Notes: generated by a model from the sequence alone, not told the origin. A DNA stretch of 64,000 bases from Zeus faber (GCA_960531495.1 OY482852.1:31864573-31928572); one strand, 5' to 3'; shown: positions 37,501-43,599, counted from the stretch's first letter. Made by a program: numbers and translations.

Positions 37501-39646
37501 TTAAAAACTGTGTTTTATACAAGTTATGAAATAGACAAAAATAAATACATCTAAAATAAAAACACAGTAAAATCTCCCCGGGAACGCACGCACAGCGGAG
37601 AGAAAAAAAAAAACTCCACTCTAATATTCTGAGTTAGGTTTACGTTTTGCCTCAATTGCAAAGTATTTCCAAATAGCACTCCTGCTGTTTTCTTTCAAAA
37701 CCGGTCGCGGAGGCACTGCACTTGCCATCTTTAATGAGCCAACACCACAACGAGTAGAGACAGCGAGCGAGTAAGAGGGGGCGGGGCTATGTGGGTACCA
37801 CAGCGGTGTGTGTGTGACTCGCTGTCGGAGAGAAGAGAGAGCGAGAAAATCTGTATATCAATAAATAGTGCGGAAATTCCTATTGAAACAGTCTCAAATA
37901 TTCAGAATCGATATGTATAGGAAAACCAATATTTAAAACACTCGTCTGCAGACTTATTTTTCAGCCTGCCTCGTGAGCACAGGCACCGGTCCGATGCCAA
38001 TTATCTCAAAGTGGCGATTAATCGGTCGACCACTACTTTAAACTATAGCCAAAAAAAAGAAAAACCACAGCCGAAAACACGTCAACTGAACATGTCGGGA
38101 GTACCAACGTTCTGGGTGTCACTCAGAAAGAAAAACAACAACAAAAACAGTTGCACAAATGGGTAAAGGCCAGTCAACGTCGGCTAAACAGGTCCTGCAA
38201 GCTCTGGTCCCGTCACACCTCATTACTGCCTGGCTCTAGGGTCAAGAGCAACAAATACAGAAACTCGAAAATGTGGCAGCTCGATGTGCTATTCAATTGC
38301 ACATACAATGCAAATATTGATGACACTTCTCTCAACTGGCTCCCAGTTAAAGAGACATTTCTTACTGCACAATTCCAGGAAGAAGCCAACAGAAGTCAAC
38401 AGCTCTGACACGCTCGGTTGTCTGCCCCTCATCACAGAACTAATTCCATGAAATCAACTAATTTATAGAGCCATCGAAGCATGGCAATATCTCTGTGTAT
38501 TACACTAATAACAAGCAACAAATAAAAAAAATGCAGATATAAGGTAGAATTTGGATTTATGTAGACAAAGAGAGACTTTATTCACCCCCAATGGAAAATG
38601 ACAATGTCCCAGCAGCTCACATCACAATTAGCAAAATAATAATCAAGCCTTTATTTAACCAGGTGAATCTCTTTGAGATTAAAGCCAAGAAAGTAGCAAA
38701 AATAACATACATCAAGGTAACAGATAACACAAAAATGAAAATAAGCACTGATTAACCAGCGTACAGGTTAAAGTTAACCTCCGGTTAGAGCATAAAAGAA
38801 CTACTACAAAATCAAAATGTGTCATGTGAACAACGTTAAAGTTTTAATCACAAAATTAACTTAACGGTTGCACAGCACCTTGAATGACGCAAGGAGGATT
38901 TGTTTCCCATCTGGGTTAGTTCCAAGCAGCGTTGTCAGATGTACCATAATTATCGTATTTGTACGATAATTTAGCCTTTTGTACGGCGAATAATTATTAA
39001 AAAACCCTGAATGTACAATAATTTCGACATGTCATAGTTTCAGGTTTTTTTCCCTTTATTATAGTGAAAAGTTAAGGAGCTGATTTGGAACCATCCTGAT
39101 TATTCATCTCACGTAATGTATTAGTTAGTCCCAACTAAAACATTAGTCCTACTTGTACTGTACGATTATTTTGTTTTTGGCATCTGGCAACACTGGTTCC
39201 AAGTAATACCTTATGAATACAAGGATTCTGATTTTAGGTCGGTGTCGTATTGGCTCGCACTAAAAGCTAAAGCTAGCAGAGAAGCCCCTGTGAAAGCTGC
39301 CGTTGCACGTTGTAGCTCAGCAGCTAAGGAAGTCCGGGAAGCCCGAGCGTGATCCGCTAGTGTCTCACCGGACTCCCGAAGTTTGGACGAACATTATGTG
39401 GCAAGGCAGCGTGTAACTCGCAGCCAGAACTCAGTAGTTTAAGGTTGTTTGCGTTCTCTAAGGCTATGATATTAAAGACAGCCTCACAAAAAAACAGCTT
39501 TTCAACGCAAAGTATCAGCTCAAGCTAAGCTAACTAGTTAGCGGCGGATCGCCATAAAAACACAGGAGAGGCCCCGTGTTGCGACTTACGTTGTAAAGGT
39601 TTTTCCATCCCCCCGACGCGTCTATGTCCTCGAATTCCTGATCCAT
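4247..39646 (-). CDS. ptpn2: ptpn2, T-cell protein tyrosine phosphatase (TC-PTP), complete nine-exon coding gene
   Basis: Nine exons join in frame to about 420 codons (human TC48 form is 415 aa). A classical non-receptor PTP that dephosphorylates JAK/STAT and receptor tyrosine kinases, at the ER or in the nucleus by isoform. In the spliced numbering: pTyr-loop RYRDVSPYDHS near 44-54, WPD loop with general acid Asp179, signature HCSAGIGRS with nucleophile Cys213 and Arg219, and Q-loop QTPDQ at 260-264; all are three or four residues short of human numbering. The tail has a basic cluster RKRYRDKR, then KVQQMKQRL, then a hydrophobic anchor (about 397-418) ending MCWMFSQ. The [12 protein letters not shown] and [12 protein letters not shown] blocks separate it from PTPN1. 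Intron 1 is 24 kb; the others are 79 bp to 5.8 kb. All junctions are GT/AG. The catalytic frame is unbroken, so the gene looks functional. Confidence 0.96.
5125..5339 (-). CDS. ptpn2: ptpn2 coding exon 8 (proline-rich linker)
   Basis: 215 nt, phase 0 in and phase 2 out, donor GTATGT. Encodes a low-complexity linker with PPPPPRP followed by an acidic Ser/Thr/Gln-rich stretch ending HGMEDNSG. The proline block recalls the SH3-binding region of PTP1B and is not a feature of human PTPN2. Confidence 0.88.
5571..5732 (-). CDS. ptpn2: ptpn2 coding exon 7
   Basis: 54 codons with both ends in phase 0. Encodes [19 protein letters not shown], the Q loop that positions the water for phosphoenzyme hydrolysis, and the last helix [11 protein letters not shown] of the catalytic domain. 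Confidence 0.96.
6141..6350 (-). CDS. ptpn2: ptpn2 coding exon 6 (catalytic signature)
   Basis: 70 codons with both ends in phase 0. Contains [15 protein letters not shown] (WPD loop) and [19 protein letters not shown] (phosphate-binding loop with catalytic Cys and Arg). Fully intact, which argues against a pseudogene. Confidence 0.97.
6728..9300 (+). pseudogene. RTE-like non-LTR retrotransposon ORF (endonuclease + reverse transcriptase), frameshifted
   Basis: Antisense to ptpn2, inside the Tc1. The endonuclease part (6730-7461) starts late, at SVYSPTN, so the copy is 5' truncated. It has LGDFNARLG and a [11 protein letters not shown] block, then SDHRVVATR. After a frameshift near 7450 comes the RT (7470-8354: [34 protein letters not shown]). 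After a second shift near 8340 come [13 protein letters not shown] and [11 protein letters not shown] (8360-8850). A third frame (8859-9257) holds LYGCESWTL and [12 protein letters not shown], a C-terminal block typical of RTE-type elements. The catalytic YADD box reads YADN. No ORF longer than 280 codons survives. Confidence 0.85.
9981..10095 (-). mobile_element. L1-type 3' end fragment with poly(A)
   Basis: On the minus strand it ends with a poly(A)/(T) tract (9981-9999) preceded by the sequence CCCAGC...GACAGCACAGG, which is shared with the L1 3' ends at 48800-48900 and 21990-22032. Only about 100 bp remain. Confidence 0.65.
10130..10234. repeat. long near-perfect hairpin
   Basis: Two 48 bp arms (about 10131-10178 and 10186-10233) pair with only two mismatches around a 7 nt loop (CCTAAAC). 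Both arms include CAGACTGTCTCTGTGT-type sequence and an A/T-rich outer end. Confidence 0.9.
12112..12249 (-). CDS. ptpn2: ptpn2 coding exon 5
   Basis: 46 codons with both ends in phase 0, beginning EKCAQYWPT. The donor GTAACC is only 21 bp from the end of a Tc1 transposon that fills intron 5. Confidence 0.95.
12250..12971. other. ptpn2 intron 4
   Basis: Intron of 722 bp. No coding or transposon signature recognised; the short ORFs here lack any family motif. Confidence 0.7.
12972..13070 (-). CDS. ptpn2: ptpn2 coding exon 4
   Basis: 33 codons with both ends in phase 0. Encodes [17 protein letters not shown] and [10 protein letters not shown], core PTP motifs. Donor GTGAGT. Confidence 0.95.
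14083..14648. mobile_element. hAT-type MITE in ptpn2 intron 3
   Basis: Ends CAGGAGTCAGCAACC and (reverse complement) CAGGGGTTGGCAACC, typical hAT termini. The 8 bp flanks GTCCAACC (14075-14082) and GCCCAACC (14649-14656) differ at one base, an old target-site duplication. No ORF of note. Confidence 0.8.
15158..15258 (-). CDS. ptpn2: ptpn2 coding exon 3
   Basis: 101 nt. Encodes [20 protein letters not shown] and YILCQ. The family usually has ILTQG at this point, so the Cys for Thr is a mild oddity. Intron 2, separating it from exon 2, is only 79 bp. Confidence 0.95.
15338..15428 (-). CDS. ptpn2: ptpn2 coding exon 2
   Basis: 91 nt. Encodes [19 protein letters not shown] and NRYRDVSP, leading into the phosphotyrosine recognition loop. 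Phase 0 in, phase 1 out; donor GTAAGT. Confidence 0.95.
15899..17850 (+). pseudogene. L2/Maui-like LINE copy A, scrambled and decayed
   Basis: Plus strand, first element in ptpn2 intron 1. Endonuclease remnants ([12 protein letters not shown], 15960-16030) are preceded by a duplicated segment. RT fragments follow (KAAGLDGIS near 16640, [19 protein letters not shown] 16715-16775). The C-terminal block ([20 protein letters not shown], 16860-16920; [15 protein letters not shown] to 17051; [20 protein letters not shown] 17240-17300) is the best preserved. The palm region with FADD is deleted. The 3' end carries the L2 tail (TGCGTTGCAATGACATTTCA, ATCTTGAA). The minus-strand copies at 28.6 and 51.7 kb share this family. 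Confidence 0.85.
15900..16132 (+). repeat. about 52 bp direct duplication inside L2 copy A
   Basis: The segment GACGCAGCTGTGGTGG...AACCTTCTGG occurs at about 15901-15952 and again at 16080-16132, bracketing the endonuclease start. Confidence 0.9.
18161..18193. repeat. poly(A) tract
   Basis: About 30 consecutive A. No LINE or SINE body could be tied to it. Confidence 0.9.
18200..20160. other. intron 1 segment without recognised genes
   Basis: AT-rich, with an (AT)n tract at 19529-19590. No conserved protein motif or defined transposon end was recognised. Confidence 0.5.
19529..19590. repeat. (AT)n microsatellite
   Basis: About 31 uninterrupted AT units. Confidence 0.97.
20175..20392. repeat. 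diverged tandem duplication (about 110 bp unit)
   Basis: Two related units each carry AAGTTAAAG/AGTTTAAG, a CTGTCCTGTGTC/CGTCCTGTGTC core and GCAGCCATA. The second is interrupted by the transposon beginning at 20393; the first keeps the uninterrupted GCAGCCATATGCTG. Confidence 0.75.
20393..22596. mobile_element. DNA transposon with TGTGACCCAC termini and TA target duplication
   Basis: Left end TGTGACCCACCGCAG, right end (reverse complement) TGTGACCCACTGCAG, flanked by TA at 20391-20392 and 22597-22598. The neighbouring repeat unit preserves an unoccupied version of the target. A short acidic coding remnant (20930-21060, with [14 protein letters not shown] and [14 protein letters not shown]) may be the N-terminus of its protein. 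A P2X7-like or ISL2EU-type affiliation is only a guess. An L1 3' end is nested in its right half. Confidence 0.75.
21220..22032 (+). mobile_element. L1-type 3' UTR copy (plus strand)
   Basis: GC-rich block (21240-21440), (CA)n (21506-21530), then the conserved segment including GTTTATAGACCCAAACATGA and CAGCACAGGTTAAAAAA at the 3' end. Same family as 48810-50220 and 57993-59005. Non-coding. Confidence 0.75.
22597..23485. other. unresolved, possibly LTR and leader of ERV-A
   Basis: Contains a TATATAA at about 22672, AATAAA-like signals near 22710 and 22942, and then the ERV-A gag-like start at 23486. The repeat limits of an LTR could not be fixed. Confidence 0.35.
23486..24680 (+). pseudogene. 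ERV-A gag remnant with CCHC zinc knuckle
   Basis: A gag-like reading begins [10 protein letters not shown] at 23486 (Gly2 suits myristoylation) and stops within 35 codons. It is interrupted by a SINE (23797-24012). The distal part (24166-24471) is rich in Pro and Arg/Gly. After two in-frame stops, a nucleocapsid zinc knuckle [14 protein letters not shown] lies at 24553-24594 in the same frame. The C-x2-C-x4-H-x4-C spacing is diagnostic of retroviral gag. Not functional. Confidence 0.75.
23797..24012 (-). mobile_element. tRNA-derived SINE inserted in ERV-A gag
   Basis: Reads on the minus strand: tRNA-like head with A box (about 23990-24000) and B box GGTTCGATCCC (23945-23955), then a body with GTCGCTTTGGATAAAAGTG and a short AATGTTAAT-type repeated tail. 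The 3' body is shared with 59008-59126. Confidence 0.85.
24700..25031 (+). pseudogene. ERV-A protease remnant
   Basis: Aspartic protease fold signatures: active-site segment [13 protein letters not shown] (the usual D-T/S-G is changed to D-I-G, so the catalytic triad is altered) and [12 protein letters not shown] near the C-terminus. Lies downstream of the gag zinc knuckle in a different frame, as expected for gag-pro, but the copy is broken. Confidence 0.8.
25103..25420 (+). pseudogene. ERV-A pro-pol linker remnant
   Basis: Open segment ([29 protein letters not shown]) with no strong family motif of its own. Placed in ERV-A by position and frame continuity. It ends in unrelated repeat DNA, so the reverse transcriptase is missing. 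Confidence 0.5.
25408..25535. repeat. 17 bp perfect hairpin and imperfect tandem duplication
   Basis: Arms CTGGATACACCTGACAC (25408-25424) and its complement (25428-25444) around CGT. From 25428 a unit of about 55 bp (GTCAGGTGTAT...CTAACTCGC) occurs twice in tandem. Confidence 0.85.
25540..26019. other. non-retroviral AT-rich insert within ERV-A pol
   Basis: Replaces the reverse transcriptase region. Its right end (25960-26016: GTGTGGTGTGTTGCGTGACGAATAAAGACTG) resembles the SINE-type tails at 43540-43590 and 61340-61390. Confidence 0.5.
26020..26465 (+). pseudogene. ERV-A integrase remnant
   Basis: Catalytic-core segment [15 protein letters not shown] (second catalytic Asp at 26096-26098), and, after frame breaks, the C-terminal [12 protein letters not shown]...[11 protein letters not shown] block (26310-26400) typical of gamma/epsilon-type integrases. 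The first catalytic Asp region is lost. Confidence 0.75.
26540..27627 (+). pseudogene. ERV-A envelope surface-subunit remnant
   Basis: Several open pieces with many Cys and N-glycosylation sites (NCTT, NYTC, NTTL). A CWFC motif at 27583-27594 resembles the CxxC isomerase motif of gamma/epsilon-type surface subunits. Stops near 26800 and 26980 and frame changes break it. No transmembrane subunit follows. Confidence 0.6.
27828..28586 (-). mobile_element. truncated Tc1-like transposon
   Basis: Terminal sequence CACTGCGTTCCAAATTATTATG after a TA at 27826-27827. On the minus strand it encodes Tc1 transposase C-terminal blocks ([14 protein letters not shown] and a downstream HPSLTSA... remnant). 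Cut off at 28586 by an L2 copy. Confidence 0.85.
28587..30806 (-). pseudogene. L2/Maui-like LINE copy B
   Basis: Minus strand. The 3' tail begins at 28587 (ATTCAAGAGGTTTATT on the plus strand). ORF pieces: C-terminal RT and thumb (28985-29674), palm (29659-29877) with [20 protein letters not shown], fingers/palm (29726-30310) with [20 protein letters not shown], and connector (30381-30800). The catalytic FADD box reads FADH. Frame breaks near 29700 and 29880. Confidence 0.85.
30813..31426. other. repeat-derived segment before LTR-B
   Basis: Starts with GTGCCGGAGGACCCTGAAAAC, shared with 31667 onward. Contains a Pro/Ala-rich open frame (31050-31265, start MGNCLRL) without a recognised family. 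Probably retroviral flank rather than a gene. Confidence 0.4.
31427..31769 (+). mobile_element. LTR-B: LTR-like dispersed repeat, most complete copy
   Basis: Begins TGTGTCGTGTGGATGGG, contains CACACCTGACC, GCTGCATACC, TTGCTCATTGGTTGG, a TTAAAA, CATGACATGTTCC and AATAAACTG (polyadenylation-like), then GTGCCGGAGGGCCCTGAAAAC. Related copies: 57814-57992 and 62345-62475 (plus, partial) and 55960-56222 (minus). Features suggest a retroviral LTR; exact ends unknown. Confidence 0.55.
31778..33457 (+). mobile_element. hAT element with BED zinc finger, perfect 8 bp TSD
   Basis: Ends TAGGCTTGTCA and (reverse complement) TAGTGTTGTCACGATAC. The 8 bp target duplication CCCACAAC is perfect (31770-31777 and 33458-33465). 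Its 5' half carries a decayed BED-type finger: a short exon-like start, then [20 protein letters not shown] near 32155-32220 in shifted frames. No transposase core is left. The left half is duplicated, inverted, at 37620-37945. Confidence 0.88.
33466..33988 (+). pseudogene. ERV-B RNase H remnant
   Basis: Reading resumes directly after the hAT target duplication: [10 protein letters not shown] (first Asp), an [16 protein letters not shown] block, [11 protein letters not shown] (33728-33760), and CPTHKNTDT...[13 protein letters not shown]. This is the retroviral RNase H order. Two stops (near 33561 and 33645) interrupt it. The reverse transcriptase upstream is absent. Confidence 0.8.
34000..35000 (+). 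pseudogene. ERV-B integrase remnant
   Basis: Fragments in several frames: [19 protein letters not shown] (34330-34390, catalytic Asp region), then [10 protein letters not shown], then SDNGPHFV at 34510-34533 (second catalytic Asp), and a C-terminal domain [20 protein letters not shown] (34770-34835) ending with [10 protein letters not shown]. The set resembles fish epsilon-like integrases. Confidence 0.82.
35000..36330 (+). pseudogene. ERV-B envelope surface-subunit remnant
   Basis: The hydrophilic Ser/Thr/Gly/Gln-rich stretch at 34950-35271 links integrase to env. A CETCVVC motif lies near 35605. The open piece 36057-36431 includes [12 protein letters not shown] and reaches a basic RHKR cleavage site at 36267-36278. 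Several stops and a probable non-viral insert (35700-35950) break the frame. Confidence 0.6.
36279..36780 (+). pseudogene. ERV-B envelope transmembrane-subunit remnant
   Basis: After the RHKR site the reading continues [17 protein letters not shown], then [11 protein letters not shown] and GDECCTVIP (36555-36620), which resemble the heptad and Cys-Cys region of gamma/epsilon transmembrane subunits. A stop at about 36430 separates the parts. No membrane anchor is seen. Confidence 0.55.
36785..37600. other. AT-rich intron 1 segment
   Basis: No coding motif. Ends in TTTTTCAGTGTAGG at about 37256-37269, which resembles a transposon terminus, but no partner end was found. A short GC-rich patch lies at 37300-37450. 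Confidence 0.4.
37620..37945 (-). mobile_element. second partial copy of the hAT-BED element
   Basis: The reverse complement matches the left half of the element at 31778: GAATATTTGA, CCCACATAGCCCC, TTAAAGATGGCAAGTGCAG, GCAGGAGTGCTATTTGG and TTTGCAATT in the same order. Encodes a short start [14 protein letters not shown]. Confidence 0.75.
38190..38410 (+). pseudogene. LINE reverse transcriptase C-terminal fragment
   Basis: In mixed frames: [34 protein letters not shown]. These follow the order QALV..LDYCNSLL / QNAAAR / LHWLPV common to CR1/L2-type elements. Short and decayed. Confidence 0.5.
38927..39195. mobile_element. hAT-type MITE with perfect TSD near ptpn2 exon 1
   Basis: Ends CAGCGTTGTCAGATG and (reverse complement) CAGTGTTGCCAGATG. 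The flanking 8 bp GTTCCAAG are identical (38919-38926, 39196-39203). 269 bp, no ORF. It lies about 390 bp inside intron 1. Confidence 0.9.
39590..39646 (-). CDS. ptpn2: ptpn2 coding exon 1
   Basis: 19 codons, [19 protein letters not shown], followed by a consensus GTAAGT donor at 39584-39589. Short first exons with an acidic EFEDID motif and a Trp are typical of PTPN1/PTPN2. This is the first ATG in frame with the conserved EFE..D segment. Confidence 0.92.
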
Positions 39647-39724
39647 TCTTCCGTGCCAAACAAAACGCTCCCCGGAATAACCATCCAACGCCCGTAAGGT
39701 CGTTCAGGGTCAGGGCAGTTCCTA

Positions 39725-39732
39725 CTTATATA
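39725..39732 (-). promoter_or_regulatory. ptpn2: possible TATA box of ptpn2
   Basis: TATATAAG on the minus strand about 80 bp upstream of the ptpn2 ATG. It would give a transcript start near 39695-39700 and a 5' UTR of about 50 nt. Position and sequence fit a core TATA element, but many PTP promoters are TATA-less. Confidence 0.35.
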
Positions 39733-41678
39733 CCACAGCCTAGATGGCAGCGGCCCATCTCACTCACTGTCTATATGACCCAAAGGGGATGCGGGCATGA
39801 GTAACAGCGCCACAGTGTTGGGGACTGGGTTGCCAGATATGGGATAACCTCCCAGTAATTATTGTAGTTGGTGACCATCATCGGGTTTGCTTCGCGATAT
39901 TATACGCCCTAGCCCCCCACACACACACTATGGAGATAGATTTGTCTCAATATAACTTGCATGAACAGATCGACAATCCGTATGTTAATGTGTATCTGTG
40001 AATACGCTCCACAAATACAAATAACATTTTGTAAACTCACACACATATTTTGCAAATTTTAAGCTTATCTTCAAATACACAACGGAATTCCACAAATAAA
40101 AATACATGTCTGTGAATACATTAAATACATTAACAGATAAGTGAAAATCATTTGTGAATATCTTCCTGACATTTACAACTTTCGAACGGGTATTTGTGAA
40201 TCCACTTTTTATTTGTGAATCGAAAAGGCGTTTGTGGATCTCAATTCTACTGAATTTGCATTTTACACACATGGTTCTATGTCAGGAGGCCCTTCGTCCT
40301 CTTTTCCAATTCAGCAGCGACTGAATAGGTTAATCGCTCATCGAAGCAGAGTCAAGCAGGACTCTACACGCTTCCTCTGTGTCTTGATGGGAGCTGTCGG
40401 TCCGACCACTCCGGATGGACTTCCATAGCCCCCTCACCTCCACTGCGGGGGGGCCTGGGTATTCACACACCGCCGCCATTCTCCACTTCTCATAGGCGCA
40501 GGCCACATGCGAGGGCCGTGTAGCGGCACTGTCGTGGTTACCCAGAGGCCCCACGGCAACCGCCAGAACAAGCGTTACAGCCATAGCTGCCGTCTCGCGT
40601 CCACAGCGCCCTGTGCGTACAATAGAGCAAGTAGCCCCAGACCCTGCAAAACACACGGAGACTCTCCTCGGGTCTACAGTTTTATAATAAGCGTACATTA
40701 AAGCAAGTGGCTTCGCACTCCCTCCCATACAGAAGGAGCGCCAAGCTCTTTTTTAATGAAGGGGATAAAGGTTTATCACCTCCTACCTCTCTGCCACGAC
40801 AGACTCACTCTGAGAATGTGCGGTATGAGGCAAGACAATGCAAATTTATTTATATAGCACATTTCAGCAAGTCAAGTCAAAGAGCTTTACATAATACATC
40901 AAAAGCATTAAGACAAAGTGCAGAAGAAACACATCATAAAAGGACATAGAATGCTTACATTATAAAAAGCACCACTTTCTTCCGGCCGCACAGCTCAGCG
41001 AGCCTTTCTGTTCCCAATTATTTAATAAAAACTCATGCCATGTTGGTGCCCTAGTGCCAGAAAGACTCTGTCTCCCTCCCTAAACGTGCCTGAACAGGGA
41101 CCCAGGAGGGGAAGGGCGCCAGATGAAAGGCGCCCCAGAGCCGAACTGCTGGCTGCAGAACAGACTTGCTGAGCTGGAGGACGAGCATGACTTCCTCGGC
41201 TAACAGCTGGAGCTGTCAGGTCGTCACCATACCCATTTGTCCGTTTCTACCTGCGCAACGTTTCCACACGGTCCCTTTCCCAGTCAGTGCTTGGGGTTGT
41301 GGCTGAGCGGACTTGAGTAATATTTTCTTTCATAAGCCACTCAGATTTCTGACAGGTTGCGTGCATTTAGCGGCTAATACTCTGTGGATACAGTCTGTGT
41401 AGTGTAGTTTAGAGGTGCTCCCCATTGGCCATTCAGTGGGGTAAAATGCAATGACAGGGTCGTTGTGTGCATAGATTACGTTCACTGTCAACTTTGGCTG
41501 ATTCAGCCTGCACCCTGAACATTAGGCACTTGGGGCTTGTTGGAGTCCAGCGGGGAGAAGAGTATTGGGGGTCTCCGCCCCTAGTATACCAATAGGAGCA
41601 TAGCCCTTAAGGGGCAGAGCTTGCTGACATTGAATGAGAATTAGTGTAGTTTTATAACTACAGTTCTATGAAGGAGGC
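39733..41678. other. region upstream of ptpn2, no gene identified
   Basis: 39980-40250 is AT-rich with repeated TTGTGAAT/ACAAATA motifs. 40270-40730 is GC-rich, with overlapping open frames on both strands but no recognised protein. 40830-40970 and 41000-41640 show nothing firm. seh1l, the human neighbour on this side, was not seen. Confidence 0.4.
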
Positions 41679-41821
41679 TGTTATGATAATTTTCCATGAG
41701 GCTTGAGTGGTTGGAACTGATGAGGATCTGGAAGCAGACAGCCAGCTGGAGAACATAGCTGGAGACCAGGATGTGTTCAAGCAATGTCTCGAGATTCTTT
41801 AATCGCATTGGGTTATTATAC
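41679..41821 (-). mobile_element. ERV-C 3' LTR (R-U5 part)
   Basis: Shares TTAAAGA, GCTGGCTGTCTGCTTCCAGA, CAGTTCCAACCACTCAAGCC and an end in ATAACA with the copy at 57684-57813, in the same minus orientation. The shared part stops at the same point in both. U3 could not be delimited. Confidence 0.75.
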
Positions 41822-42499
41822 ATAATATAGAAGGAGGTTGAACAAAGAAGTGGGTGTTTCATAAAGACTAGACTGGTATCGTCCAGTCTAATGAGATAGT
41901 GAACTTGACCTTGTATACGGTGGAAAAATACTGGCTGGAGTCTAAGTCACTTCACACATTTGAAATGGAATAAAACAGACAGAGTACAATACCAACACCT
42001 GAAAAAACATTCAAATGATGAACAAGTTATAGAAATGCAGAAATATAAAAATAATAAAAATAGAAAAAAAGAAAAAATAGAAGAGATATAAAACACCAAA
42101 TAGAGTACCACATAATATTGCATAATATAATTTCTTCCCCAAAAAGGAATAGAGCGGCCAGCATTGCCTAAGGACGAGAAGGTTGAATGAAGAAGATAGT
42201 CACCCAGTCACTGTACACAAGCATGTTAAGAGAGCTAAAAATATTATGTTGACATCCAAGGCCATAAGAATTGTGTTCAATAGTAAAAGGGTGAGCAGGA
42301 AATAGTTCAGTTTCCCAGTAAATACGCTGAGTAGAGAGTACACAGACGGAGTACGGGTGATGTTGAGAACGTGGGACATTAATGGTGGGCTAATTATAAG
42401 GCAAAGATGGTGTTAAACCATAAGGGAGAAATTTACAGACAGCCATTGTGTATAACAGTCAGTTGGTAGTCATCATCATCGTGGGTCGTCGTCGTCAGT

Positions 42500-42978
42500 G
42501 CCATTATTAGGGATGTGGTCAAGTGAACCCAAACGCAGGACACACATGGTTTTAAGAGTTTGTTCAAGGGTTTACTGTGTAGACAGACAGGGAATCAGGA
42601 ACAGGCAACAGAAGGGGAACCAGGAACCGACAGGGAATCGGGGCCCAGGAGCCGGCAGGGAATTGGGAATCAGGAACCAGGAGCAGAGGAGCTGGTGGAG
42701 GATCAGGAACTGAGAGTTCGGGGCACAAACCCAGGGAAACACGCAGGAACATCAACGCTGACACATGCGACGATCCGACACTGACCGAGCAAATGGGACC
42801 AGGTTAAATACAAAAGGAGTGACGAGGAAGGTGAAGACAGGTAGTGAGATTACTAACTGGGGACAGGTGTGCAGTGACAGGGATGTGATGCCAGACAGAC
42901 AGAAGGAGCTAGAGAGGGCTAGAGGGAGACAGAGACAGACAAACAGGGAATCAAGGCAGGGCAGGATCCTGACAGTAA
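42500..42978 (-). mobile_element. LTR of a gypsy-like element
   Basis: Minus strand: a G-rich tract (42979-42995) followed by TGTCAGGATCCTGCC, internal TATTTAA, ACAGTAAACC, and an end with CCTGCGTTTGGGTTC as in the sushi-type LTR at 46266-46798. Its relation to ERV-C env directly upstream is unclear, and the far end is approximate. Confidence 0.55.
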
Positions 42979-43011
42979 CCCCCCCCCATCTTAACATAAC
43001 ACAATTCTAAA

Positions 43012-43132
43012 TACGAGTAAGACCGGAATAAGGAGTTGTACCAGCATAGCACCCCATGGGCCTAACCTGTCAGTAAGGCATTTATTAAATTTGAATCCTG
43101 CCAAAACAGAGGGACCAATTTATCCGGGATCA
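43012..43132 (-). pseudogene. ERV-C envelope, transmembrane anchor part
   Basis: Minus-strand reading VTLIPDKLVPLFWQD followed by a hydrophobic anchor with MLVQLLIPVLLVF and a stop near 43012. Continues, across a SINE, the env part at 43600-43760. Confidence 0.6.
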
Positions 43133-43142
43133 AAGTAACGCA

Positions 43143-43599
43143 TGCATCTCCTCCGTGTGGCACGGTGGCGCAGTGCATTGCACTGCTGCCTCACAGCAAG
43201 AAGGTCCTGGGTTCGATTCCCGCCTGGGGCGCTGTTGGCACCGTGCTCCGGCGGGTTATCTTCCAAAACAGGAGCCTTTCTGTGTGGAGTTTGCATGTTC
43301 TCCCCGTGTTCACATGGGGTTTCCTCCACCTCACGTCAGTAAGGACCCCCACCAAAAACATGCACCCATCATCGTCTGACCAGCGATGGACACTTATCAC
43401 CTGGTCCCCGGGCGCGTCCACGTATGCTGCCCACTGCTCCTGGCTGTGCCCCCGGAGGAAGGACAAGCCAGGATGGGTCAAAAGCAGAGGAGCCATTTCA
43501 CCGGCCACCATCAAGCATGTGCGTGTGTGTGTGTGCAAGCATGTGTTGTGGAGTGTCGTGTGACAATTAAAGACTGTTTCCTGTTTCCTGTTAGATTTC
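43143..43599 (+). mobile_element. V-SINE-type (DANA/Mermaid-like) SINE in ERV-C env
   Basis: Starts GGCACGGTGGCGCAGTG with a pol III B box GGTTCGATTCC (43210-43220), then the GGAGTTTGCATGTTCTCC body, and a tail GTGTGACAATTAAAGACTG with TTTCCTG repeats. Flanks AAGTAACGCA (43133-43142) and AAGTAATGCA (43600-43609) match at 9 of 10. Confidence 0.88.

Larger units (their letters stand above)
17884..38035. mobile_element. candidate outer hAT element expanded to 20 kb by nested insertions
   Basis: Left end TAGTGGTCAACCGATT and right end (reverse complement) TAGTGGTCGACCGATT are inverted and match at 15 of 16 bases. The 8 bp flanks CTTGAAAC (17876-17883) and CTTTAAAC (38036-38043) match at 7 of 8. 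The native left part includes GGCCGATG-type subterminal sequence near 17930-17960. Most of the interior is later insertions. Two independent elements with similar flanks by chance remain possible. Confidence 0.55.

Noticed and set aside
43157-43230. tRNA gene
   Set aside because: Head of a V-SINE-type element: B box is present but the cloverleaf is not, and the SINE body follows.
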